Positions 6,986 to 12,866 are shown, counted from the first letter of the stretch. The stretch is DNA of 12,866 nucleotides from Candidatus Woesearchaeota archaeon (GCA_026394915.1 JAPLZS010000048.1:1-12866); one strand, 5' to 3'. Translations and numbers: made by a program. The notes: generated by a model not told the origin, from the letters alone.

Positions 6986-8185
6986 TCAGATTTTTGGGGG
7001 CTCCTGCGCCTTGTCATTCTTACCTCTTTTCAATAAAAGCACAACATTGATGAATGTCAATATTATGAGTATTATCCCTATTGCAAGGCCTGCAATGAAC
7101 CACAGATTGCCTGGCAGGAACATCTCGCTTGGCTTCACTATGCTCACAGTACCTCTCTCAACTGACTTGTCCTCTTCATAAAAAAGATCGATCTTCACAG
7201 GATAATCTCCAGGCACTGTGCCGTTTGCATCAATATATCCTGTGAATTGTGCTTCTCCAAGAGGATTTATGTTCTCTGTCGCTGTCCTTGATGTAAGATT
7301 CTTCTGGGGCGTGTAGATGTTCACTTCTGCATATGCACTGCTTATTATCCCGTTCCATTCATTTGCTGCCTTTATATCAAACTTGTTTATCATGCCTGAA
7401 TACAATCTCTTTGTGTAATCAATCACCTTAACTCTCATCTGGCCTATTATAAATTTCCTGCTCAGGTCTTTCAAAGACTCATCATAGTCAATCGTTGCAG
7501 TTGCAGTATAGTCTCCTGCAAGCATTCCAGTCGTATTGAGCTCAAAGTCAAAGTCCTTTTCCTTGCCTGACTCAAGGCCAAGCTCGCTTTCCTGCAGTTC
7601 CTTTATCTTCACACTGCTTGCATTGTATATATCAACCTTGACCTTCAGCATGTTTATGAACTGCTTTCCAAGGTTCACCACTGTGACTTTTATATCATCT
7701 ATCTCATTGACATTCACATTCTGGGTTGTGAGCGTTGCATCAATATATTTACCTTCATAAAGCACAAATACGTTCAGAGGAGACTGCACTCTTGTCATGA
7801 CGCTTATTCCTCCTGCAGACGGAGGCACTATCTCTCTTGCGCCGATCATTATATGGTGCATTCCAGCAGATTCATTGAAATCCCCAGGAAGGCTCAGTGT
7901 TGCAGTGAATTTCTTCTGGTAAGGGCCCATTATTTCAGGTTTGCTTAAAGCCATATACTTGCTCAGATCCCCATCCACATAAGGTTCAGTGTCACTGCCA
8001 TACCCATTTGCAGTGAAATCATATGATGCAGTAAGATAAGGTGTTGCAATCAAATACGCCGGCAACACGCTTAATGATGATATTCCGATTGACATTGCAG
8101 GCTCTGCAGAAATCAACCCGATCAATGCGCTGAACAATACCAAAAAGCTTAGAAACAGCTGTCTTTTTCCTTTTTTTCTCTCCAT
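6986..8185 (-). CDS. Type I membrane protein with tandem Ig-like domains, paralogue of the 449-residue protein
   Basis: 399 residues. Basic N-terminus and signal peptide (about 1-27, ending LISA), external beta-sandwich domains about 30-140, 145-245 and 250-350, a membrane helix about 361-384, and a short Lys-rich tail. It is a divergent paralogue of the protein at 9991-11340. Shared landmarks are RKFIIG versus KDFFIG, INKFDIKAANEWN versus IAKFNIFLNSKWN, and SAYAEVNIY versus DIYAEVEIK. No active site is visible. The architecture (Ig-like domains, C-terminal TM, basic tail) is analogous to DUF916/DUF3324 WxL-interacting proteins and to periplasmic chaperone-type folds, but this is a shape comparison and not a demonstrated homology. 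A TATA box lies about 28 nt upstream. AAGGAG only 3 nt from the ATG is too close to be a normal ribosome binding site. Confidence 0.75.
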   Translation of the reverse strand: MERKKGKRQLFLSFLVLFSALIGLISAEPAMSIGISSLSVLPAYLIATPYLTASYDFTANGYGSDTEPYVDGDLSKYMALSKPEIMGPYQKKFTATLSLPGDFNESAGMHHIMIGAREIVPPSAGGISVMTRVQSPLNVFVLYEGKYIDATLTTQNVNVNEIDDIKVTVVNLGKQFINMLKVKVDIYNASSVKIKELQESELGLESGKEKDFDFELNTTGMLAGDYTATATIDYDESLKDLSRKFIIGQMRVKVIDYTKRLYSGMINKFDIKAANEWNGIISSAYAEVNIYTPQKNLTSRTATENINPLGEAQFTGYIDANGTVPGDYPVKIDLFYEEDKSVERGTVSIVKPSEMFLPGNLWFIAGLAIGIILIILTFINVVLLLKRGKNDKAQEPPKI

Positions 8186-8207
8186 GATCTCCTTTATATC
8201 ATCTGGT

Positions 8208-8219
8208 TTTTATATTTTT
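8208..8219 (-). promoter_or_regulatory. TATA box for the 399-residue protein gene
   Basis: The minus strand reads AAAAATATAAAA, centred about 28 nt before the ATG at 8185. It lies in the 74-nt gap after the upstream gene, giving this gene its own promoter. Confidence 0.55.
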
Positions 8220-8259
8220 CCTGTTTTTGACGCGAAGAAGTAAGGCGATGCCAATCAGA

Positions 8260-8958
8260 TCAGTCTGTCCTAGATGTCGCAGTGGCGCTTAGTGTATCTG
8301 TCCTCAGTCCAGTCATCGAATTATCAGGTATTGTCATATTTATATCTATCCTGAGCTCATCCATTGACGCATCTGGCCTGAGTCTTGCGCAGATCTCTGT
8401 CTCTGTTGTGGGAACATCTCCGAATGTGTTGTTCCATGTCGCATTCAATCCTGATGCAGGCCCATATGTGACATTAGCGCAGCTGTATGTCTCATTCTCT
8501 GTCACTTTCATCCTGAACTGCGGACCCGGAGATGTTGTGCCTCCTATGAAAGTCACGGCATTATTTGTGGAGTTCATGCCTATGGATACATTCATATTTC
8601 CGATATTCTCAAGAATGAATCCAGACGATGCAGAGGCGGTATTTGCGAATCCATTGCAGCATGAGCTAAAATTGGCAACGCTATGATTATTTGTGTACAT
8701 GTTGCAGTAGCCGCATGTTCCGTTCACAGTGCCTGTTCCAAAGTTGACATAATTTGTAGTGAAATTGATTGCTGTTGTCGAAGTGATGGTTATGTTTACG
8801 CCTGCTGTCGCAGTGTAAAGCGCCATTCCTGTCACAGGAGATGCAGCTTCCAAGCCCTTCAGCCTGTTAAGGCTCACCAATGTTCCGCCTAATGAGATGG
8901 CAACAACCAATAAAAGCAGAATCGCCAATGTATTGTTTGATGATAATCTGAATTCCAT
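8260..8958 (-). CDS. Sequon-rich signal-anchored surface protein, tandem paralogue A
   Basis: 232 residues. N-terminal signal anchor (about 10-29) in the module SLGGTLVSLNRLKGLE followed by SPVTGM, then an external beta-rich domain. Cysteines at 82/85 (CGYC), 100/101 (CC), 160 and 190 suggest disulfides. I count 13 N-x-S/T sites, so heavy N-glycosylation by the STT3 enzyme in this window is plausible. The C-terminal block DELRIDINMTIPDN resembles AEIDIRIKVPADEP at the end of the beta-helix protein (11337-11666), suggesting a common C-terminal sandwich domain. No archaeal class III prepilin cleavage motif is seen, so 'pilin-like' describes only size and N-terminal anchoring. It starts 23 nt after the restored end of paralogue B with no clear Shine-Dalgarno and no obvious TATA box at the usual distance, so it is probably cotranscribed. 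Confidence 0.8.
   Translation of the reverse strand: MEFRLSSNNTLAILLLLVVAISLGGTLVSLNRLKGLEAASPVTGMALYTATAGVNITITSTTAINFTTNYVNFGTGTVNGTCGYCNMYTNNHSVANFSSCCNGFANTASASSGFILENIGNMNVSIGMNSTNNAVTFIGGTTSPGPQFRMKVTENETYSCANVTYGPASGLNATWNNTFGDVPTTETEICARLRPDASMDELRIDINMTIPDNSMTGLRTDTLSATATSRTD
8275..8373 (-). repeat. 99-bp perfect direct repeat, copy 1 (3' end of paralogue A)
   Basis: Base-for-base identical to 8994-9092. It encodes the segment from the Asp before ASMDELRIDI to SATAT. Identity is higher than in the middle of the two genes, which points to recent duplication or gene conversion at the 3' ends. Confidence 0.95.
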
Positions 8959-8981
8959 TTTCTTTATGATGATAAACCCAT

Positions 8982-9092
8982 TTAAGTTACCGTTGTCGCA
9001 GTGGCGCTTAGTGTATCTGTCCTCAGTCCAGTCATCGAATTATCAGGTATTGTCATATTTATATCTATCCTGAGCTCATCCATTGACGCATC
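8982..9092 (-). pseudogene. Out-of-frame 3' remnant of paralogue B
   Basis: In the frame whose codons begin at coordinates divisible by three, this stretch encodes the same C-terminal block as paralogue A (DASMDELRIDI to LSATAT) and ends TTVT with TAA at 8982-8984. The main frame of paralogue B (9610 downwards) enters this stretch one register off and stops at 9065. The span 8982-9610 is 629 nt, one short of a multiple of three, so a single missing base between about 9093 and 9105 would join the parts into a protein of about 209 residues. Confidence 0.8.
8994..9092 (-). repeat. 99-bp perfect direct repeat, copy 2 (3' remnant of paralogue B)
   Basis: Identical to 8275-8373, offset by 719 bp. 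Recombination between the copies would delete most of paralogue A and fuse the two genes. It also makes this region prone to assembly error in short-read data. Confidence 0.95.
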
Positions 9093-9610
9093 AACCCTCC
9101 GCCATCATTAGCGCCGCCAGCAGTGCCATTCCAGCATGCTCTTGCTTCTTTCTCTGTGACCTTCATCCTGAACTGCGGACCCGGAGATGTTGTGCCCCCT
9201 ATGAAAGTCACGGCATTATTTGTGGAGTTCATGCCTATGGATACATTCGTATTTCCGATATTCTCAATAACCAATCCAGTTGTAGCGCCAGAGAATCCCT
9301 GGCAGCAGGAGGAGATAGAACCTGTTGAGTCTAATGTATAATTTGAGTACATATTGCAGTAGCCGCATGTGCCGTTCACATTGCCTGTTCCGAAGTTGAT
9401 ATAATTTGTAGTGAAGTTGATGGCTGTTGTCGAAGTGATCGTAACATTCACCCCTGCTGTTGCACTATAAAGTGTAACCATTCCAGTTGCAGGAGATGCA
9501 GCTTCCAAGCTTTTCAGCCTGTTAAGGCTCACCAATGTTCCGCCTAATGAGACAACCAAAGCTGCTATAAGCAGAAGAGCCAATGATTTGTTTGATAATT
9601 CAAATGCCAT
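9065..9610 (-). CDS. Signal-anchored surface protein, tandem paralogue B, C-terminus frameshifted
   Basis: 181 residues as it stands. ATG at 9610 is chosen over the adjacent upstream TTG because GGTGAT (9616-9621) sits 5 nt before it. It has the same layout as paralogue A: signal anchor in SLGGTLVSLNRLKSLE, SPATGM, CGYC, SCC, and a long nearly identical stretch GMNSTNNAVTFIGGTTSPGP. After FRMKVTE it diverges (KEARACWNGTAGG) and ends in a Gly-rich tail GGGLMRQWMSSG. Those last residues are an out-of-frame reading of the conserved DASMDELR segment. The likely intact gene reaches 8982. Either a real disruption, a metagenome sequencing error, or a frameshift tolerated because the N-terminal two thirds fold alone. 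Second gene of an operon starting at 9869. Confidence 0.75.
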   Translation of the reverse strand: MAFELSNKSLALLLIAALVVSLGGTLVSLNRLKSLEAASPATGMVTLYSATAGVNVTITSTTAINFTTNYINFGTGNVNGTCGYCNMYSNYTLDSTGSISSCCQGFSGATTGLVIENIGNTNVSIGMNSTNNAVTFIGGTTSPGPQFRMKVTEKEARACWNGTAGGANDGGGLMRQWMSSG

Positions 9611-9615
9611 CAAAT

Positions 9616-9621
9616 ATCACC
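9616..9621 (-). promoter_or_regulatory. GGTGAT ribosome binding site
   Basis: GGTGAT matches the archaeal anti-Shine-Dalgarno (AUCACC), 5 nt before the ATG at 9610. It overlaps the last base of the TAG stop of the preceding gene (9621-9623). It decides the start of paralogue B and shows that internal operon genes here use Shine-Dalgarno initiation while promoter-proximal genes do not. Confidence 0.75.
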
Positions 9622-9869
9622 TATCCATTCTTATTCTTTTGTATATCCATCTGTATTGTGCCTGCTCCGATAGGCCTCTCTATGTTCATTGAAACTCCAG
9701 CTCCGCCGTTTACTTTGCCATAGGCTGCATTATTATCCTTCTCAAGCTTTGCTTCATTGATGCTCTTCACGACCAGGAATGTGCCTATTGAGGACACAAG
9801 CAGGGTTATTATAAAAAGAACTATGATAGTCTTGTCAGAAATATCACCGCTTATTTTTTCACTGCTCAT
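9621..9869 (-). CDS. Small single-TM protein, first gene of the paralogue operon
   Basis: 82 residues from the ATG at 9869; earlier in-frame starts run through the (TA) tract and are unlikely. A polar start (MSSEKISGDISDKT) is followed by a membrane helix (about 14-35), then a mostly polar external part with GGAGVSMNIERPIGAGTIQ and a Lys/Asn-rich end. The segment around the helix (SDKTIIVLF, LLVSSIGTFLVVKS, KLEKD) aligns loosely with the anchor module of the two paralogues downstream (SNKSLALLL, VVSLGGTLVSLN, KSLEA), suggesting a shared N-terminal module. The stop is 10 nt before the next ATG with a shared ribosome binding site, so it is cotranscribed with the paralogues. No known family recognised. 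Confidence 0.65.
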   Translation of the reverse strand: MSSEKISGDISDKTIIVLFIITLLVSSIGTFLVVKSINEAKLEKDNNAAYGKVNGGAGVSMNIERPIGAGTIQMDIQKNKNG

Positions 9870-9892
9870 TTTTTGATCCCTATTCAATCGGG

Positions 9893-9913
9893 TATATATA
9901 TATATATATATAT
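9893..9913. repeat. (TA)10 dinucleotide tract at the promoter of the 9869 gene
   Basis: A 21-nt pure TA repeat lies 24-44 nt before the ATG at 9869, exactly where the TATA box of this gene should be. Other genes in the window have ordinary TATA boxes 25-29 nt upstream. Repeat-length change would move or alter the TATA box. A second TATA-like stretch lies further upstream at about 9931-9942. Confidence 0.9.
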
Positions 9914-9990
9914 CATGAGATACCAATATATAAATATTACTCTATTTTAACATATTTACTACTTTATTCTCATAAACTTAACCTTTGCAA

Positions 9991-11340
9991 TCAGAGAGTG
10001 TCAAGCGAGCCATCCTTTGGCTTGTTTGATGTGTTCATATCCTGGCTTGTATTGATCGTATTCGCATTGTTCATATCATTGCTTGCATCACTCCCGCCTT
10101 TGCCTTTGCCCTTCTTTGCCCTGTAAAATAGGATGAGTATCACTATGTTTATTATTATAAGAGCAACAACTGCAATGACAAGCAATGGGCTTTTTGCAGT
10201 GTCTATGTTGTCTCCTCCTGCAATCACTGCGCCTGTTGCGCTCTCCCTTATCTTTATGCTGTTGAAACCGACATCAAGCGTGAAAAGCTTGTCTGTCGCA
10301 ATCCTTGTATAATACAATATCACATGCATTGTATATGTTCCTGGGTTCACATTTGCAGTGTCCCAGTATGCATTGAGCATTCCGACTGAGTTGGGATCCA
10401 TGTCAATGGATGCTGTCTTGAATTTTGTGAGCTGCTTGTTCTTGCTGTCCTTTATCTCAACCTCTGCATAGATATCTTTTATGAGCTGGTTCCATTTGCT
10501 GTTAAGGAATATGTTGAACTTAGCTATGCCTCCAAGAGTGAACTTGTCAACTGAGGCTCCCTGCACTTCTATCATCTCAGTGCCTATGAAGAAGTCCTTC
10601 TCAATCTTTATCTCCTTTCCGGCATACATCACATTTATCTTTGCATGATATCTTCCTCTCCTGTCCTGCGTCAGGAACTGCGCTGTTATCTTCCCTTCTG
10701 CATTTGACTCAAGGCTCAGGCTGTTTGTCTCAACAGAGCCTACTAATTTCCCTTCAAGATCATAAATCTCTATTATTCCTTTTATGCTGTCAAGCTTTGC
10801 GCTTCCTTTGTTGAAGACAGGCATTGTGAACTGGACATACTTGTTGTCAGGTGATGTCATGACATACACATCAGTAACCTCTGCATAAACTCCTGGATAA
10901 GGCACATTTATCATCACCTGGTGCACAACTTCGACAGTTGAGCCGACTTTTGCGGCATCTTCCTCTGATCCTGACCCTTCTGGAAGCTCAAGTATCCTGA
11001 TAGGTATCTCATTGACTCCTGCTTTCTCGAACTTATGCGGATTCTTGAGCTTGAATGTGAATGCCTTTGTGTACTCATTCTTGCTCACTGTTATCATCTT
11101 CTTGTCAATCTTCACAAGGCCTGAAAGATCGCCGTCCACAAAGACCATGAGCTTCATGTCCTTCCTTTCATTGTTGATTATGTTTATTGTGTAATCCTTT
11201 GTCTGGTCTGGCTTGAAGTCAACATCTGTCCTTGCAGGAGACACTCCAAGAGCATGCACTTCTGCAGATGATAACAAGAAGAGCAGAGGCAGGATTATCA
11301 TGACTGTCAGCAGGATCGGAATCAGTTTATTCCTGCTCAT
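9991..11340 (-). CDS. Type I membrane protein with tandem Ig-like domains (possible surface-protein chaperone or anchor)
   Basis: 449 residues. Signal peptide about 1-30, then ALGVSPARTDVDF, a first strand pattern typical of sandwich domains in DUF916-like and fimbrial-chaperone-like proteins. Sandwich domains lie about 31-148, 150-252 and 258-357, followed by a membrane helix 385-406, a Lys/Gly-rich segment and a polar Asn/Asp/Thr tail. It is a paralogue of the 399-residue protein (see that entry for matched motifs). Its ATG overlaps the TGA of the upstream beta-helix gene (ATGA type overlap at 11337-11340), so it is translationally coupled to it and probably works on it or with it. A role in presenting, folding or tethering the beta-helix protein is inference. 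No enzyme motifs. Overlap and paralogy are direct observations. Confidence 0.8.
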   Translation of the reverse strand: MSRNKLIPILLTVMIILPLLFLLSSAEVHALGVSPARTDVDFKPDQTKDYTINIINNERKDMKLMVFVDGDLSGLVKIDKKMITVSKNEYTKAFTFKLKNPHKFEKAGVNEIPIRILELPEGSGSEEDAAKVGSTVEVVHQVMINVPYPGVYAEVTDVYVMTSPDNKYVQFTMPVFNKGSAKLDSIKGIIEIYDLEGKLVGSVETNSLSLESNAEGKITAQFLTQDRRGRYHAKINVMYAGKEIKIEKDFFIGTEMIEVQGASVDKFTLGGIAKFNIFLNSKWNQLIKDIYAEVEIKDSKNKQLTKFKTASIDMDPNSVGMLNAYWDTANVNPGTYTMHVILYYTRIATDKLFTLDVGFNSIKIRESATGAVIAGGDNIDTAKSPLLVIAVVALIIINIVILILFYRAKKGKGKGGSDASNDMNNANTINTSQDMNTSNKPKDGSLDTL

Positions 11341-11666
11341 CCTGACATCGCCCCCGTTATTATCAATGTTGAATGCCTTGCTCCAGCAGGCTCATCAGCA
11401 GGGACTTTTATCCTTATGTCAATCTCTGCATTGTCTTTATCATCAGTGTAATTCAGGCCCCTGATTGCAGTTGCATTCAGTACGCTTGCATCGGGTATAT
11501 TTGTCCATGTTGTTGCTGAAGTCAGCCAGCTGAACGCATTGTATTCTGTTGTCCTGTTGTTTGCCTTGAACTGGAAATAATCTGTGTTCAGGCCTACGCT
11601 CTGCCACAGGCTCTCATTTGCAGAGACATTCACATCAGCAAGGACAATTTGCAGGAGCTCCTGCAT
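11337..11666 (-). CDS. C-terminal domain of the beta-helix surface protein, separated by a frame disruption
   Basis: This frame is open from just downstream of a stop near 11690 to TGA at 11337; the ATG at 11664-11666 is probably not a real start because it begins mid-domain. The residues read VLADVNVSANESLW, then a Trp/Thr-rich middle and AEIDIRIKVPADEPAGARHSTL, ending ITGAMSG. Without an N-terminal signal it makes no sense as a separate secreted protein, whereas it completes the sandwich that begins FGDVQINQEYNTS at the end of the overlapping frame 11635-12866. It resembles the C-terminal part of paralogues A and B. The last four bases overlap the start of the 449-residue protein gene. Confidence 0.7.
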   Translation of the reverse strand: MQELLQIVLADVNVSANESLWQSVGLNTDYFQFKANNRTTEYNAFSWLTSATTWTNIPDASVLNATAIRGLNYTDDKDNAEIDIRIKVPADEPAGARHSTLIITGAMSG

Positions 11667-12866
11667 AGCTTGTGTTGTACTCCTGGTTTATCTGGACATC
11701 CCCGAATGCAGAGGCATTTGTCGTCATGGTCAGTATGAGGGTTGATGCTATTGTGAAATTCCACTTGTCTGATACAGGGCCATAATTGGTCCCGTCATAG
11801 GATGTCACAGTCCAGTTGTATAGGCTGTCCACGCACAGATCCTGGGTCGGAGTGTAATTTGTCCCGGTTATTGAGCCGACAAGGATGTCAGGGCATGTCT
11901 GTTGGGTTATGTTTATGATATAGGTTATAGGCCCTGATCCTCCTGTTGCTGCTGTCCAGTTGAAGAACGGAGTCCTGTTGAACACAGTCGAATTGCTGTT
12001 CGATGGGCTTACGAGCGAGACATTGGTCGGAGGAGTGTTGTTGAAGAAGAAGTACAGGAACCTGTTTGTGCTCATGTTTTGTGTCTGGCTGAGGGTTGTG
12101 TAAAGATTGACAGATGCATTGAATGTGTAATTTGAATAATAAGTTATATTTGTCGCTGCAGTTGATCCGTTCTGGCTGTATCCCATCAGCACCTGTTGGG
12201 GTATCACTCCGCTTCCATCTGTTACAGCATCAAATATCGAGGTTGTCGGAGTCAAGTTATCCCATGCAACTATATGTGCACCCACTGCTGGAGAGCTGTT
12301 TGAATAGTTTGCATAAGCGTCAAGTAGCCATTTGACATTCAGTGTTCCGGTTGCTCCTGCTGGCCATGTGCTCCTGTTGAATGTCACATTTGTGAAATTC
12401 CATATTCCCCATCCTGTTCCTCCAGTGAGATAAAAGTCAGCTCCTGTAGTTGCATTCAATATGCTGTTGTTCAATGTGAAATTAGTCAAGCTGTCAAACA
12501 GATATAATGCGTTGCCTGATGTTGTTTTTATCCTCAGGCTGTCTATCGTGATGTTGCTCATAGCACTACTTAACATAAATCCTGCGCCGCTCGTCGTTGT
12601 GATGTCATTATCTACAAACGCATTATGTGATGAGAAATACAAGGTGATTCCAGAACCTGATGTACCTGTTATTGAATTGTTTGTTATCAGGTTTCTGGCT
12701 GACATTAAACCTATATACATTCCATAACCGCCGTTTGTTGCTATCAGTTGGTTTTTTTCTATAATGTTATCTGTTGCATTTGAATATAAATAAAAACAAT
12801 GGGCGGCACTGCCAATTGTCTTAATCTTATTATTGTCTATTATACTCCCTTTTGGATTTGTTAACA
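11635..12866 (-). CDS. Large surface protein: parallel beta-helix plus FN3-like domain, 5' end outside window, frame broken near the 3' end
   Basis: Open from the right edge to TGA at 11635; 410 codons visible. The first part (roughly 12866-12370) has parallel beta-helix repeats of NosD/pectin-lyase type, with recurring patterns such as LITNNSITGTSGSGI, AFVDNDITTTSGAGF and NFTLNNSILNATTG. Then comes a beta-rich linker, and a fibronectin/Ig-like domain from PTNVSLVSPSNSNS to PVSDKWNFTI. It ends with the start of a third sandwich domain (FGDVQINQEYNTS) that is cut by a frame disruption and continues at 11337-11666. N-x-S/T sites are very dense. No catalytic residues can be assigned; a cell-surface adhesin or stalk role is likely. 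It is probably the first gene of an operon with the 449-residue protein. An internal Met at 12720 is not the start, because beta-helix repeats continue upstream to the edge. Confidence 0.8.
   Translation of the reverse strand, partial: LTNPKGSIIDNNKIKTIGSAAHCFYLYSNATDNIIEKNQLIATNGGYGMYIGLMSARNLITNNSITGTSGSGITLYFSSHNAFVDNDITTTSGAGFMLSSAMSNITIDSLRIKTTSGNALYLFDSLTNFTLNNSILNATTGADFYLTGGTGWGIWNFTNVTFNRSTWPAGATGTLNVKWLLDAYANYSNSSPAVGAHIVAWDNLTPTTSIFDAVTDGSGVIPQQVLMGYSQNGSTAATNITYYSNYTFNASVNLYTTLSQTQNMSTNRFLYFFFNNTPPTNVSLVSPSNSNSTVFNRTPFFNWTAATGGSGPITYIINITQQTCPDILVGSITGTNYTPTQDLCVDSLYNWTVTSYDGTNYGPVSDKWNFTIASTLILTMTTNASAFGDVQINQEYNTSYAGAPANCPC
11650..11665. repeat. 16-bp perfect palindrome at the frame disruption of the beta-helix gene
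   Basis: TGCAGGAGCTCCTGCA is self-complementary and lies inside the overlap of the two frames (11635-11666), the zone where the reading frame must change. Palindromes are hot spots for small deletions and for polymerase or assembly errors. Confidence 0.8.

Noticed and set aside
9065..9110. Programmed ribosomal frameshifting in paralogue B
   Set aside because: There is no heptameric slippery sequence or long homopolymer at 9093-9105, and no obvious downstream structure that would support it. Mutation or sequencing error is simpler.
8870..9610. Class III (type IV) prepilin signal in the anchored paralogues
   Set aside because: No K/R-G or A-x-Q-type cleavage site precedes the hydrophobic helix, so I do not call them pilins; no prepilin peptidase or secretion ATPase gene is in the window.
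6986..11340. WxL-domain proteins by homology
   Set aside because: The defining paired Trp-x-Leu motifs are not present in the small secreted proteins. Only the architecture of the partner proteins is similar.
1..12866. tRNA, rRNA, insertion sequences, integrase or replication origin
   Set aside because: I saw no tRNA-like cloverleaf, rRNA-like sequence, transposase or integrase frame, or clustered origin repeats. The only direct repeats are the paralogue blocks.

Overview
The window looks like part of a chromosome from an uncultured archaeon. It is AT-rich and every recognised gene reads on the minus strand. Six of the starts have an A/T-rich TATA-like box centred about 25-29 nt upstream of the ATG and no Shine-Dalgarno, the arrangement of archaeal leaderless transcripts; a seventh start has a TA-repeat tract in the same place. 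An internal operon gene instead uses a GGTGAT ribosome binding site. Gene content (archaeal STT3/AglB, archaeal-type CTP synthase, M50 membrane protease, many signal-anchored beta-sandwich proteins) suggests a DPANN lineage such as Woesearchaeota/Pacearchaeota. The phylum is inference.

Layout by coordinate (transcription runs right to left): 1-1871 is an STT3-type oligosaccharyltransferase cut by the left edge; 1933-3555 is pyrG; 3640-4218 is a short M50/site-2-protease-like membrane protein. Positions 4219-4427 form the longest non-coding stretch and hold three consecutive inverted repeats. From 4428 to the right edge everything encodes envelope proteins: a 660-aa two-TM protein with Ig-like domains, a Cys-rich motif and a cytoplasmic coiled tail; a 139-aa signal-anchored beta protein; a 399-aa type I membrane protein; two tandem signal-anchored, Cys-containing, sequon-rich proteins (the second frameshifted); an 82-aa single-TM protein behind a (TA)10 promoter tract; a 449-aa paralogue of the 399-aa protein; and a large beta-helix surface protein, open at the right edge and frameshifted near its C-terminus.

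Working model (inference): 4428-12866 is a surface-appendage or adhesin locus. The beta-helix protein and the small N-terminally anchored sandwich proteins share a C-terminal type of beta domain. The 399-aa and 449-aa proteins, each a chain of Ig-like domains with a C-terminal TM and basic tail, could be assembly or interaction partners, much as DUF916/DUF3324 proteins accompany WxL proteins in Firmicutes. The STT3 enzyme nearby would N-glycosylate their abundant N-x-S/T sites. Signs of variation cluster here: near-identical repeat blocks between tandem paralogues, two frame disruptions and a dinucleotide tract at a promoter.
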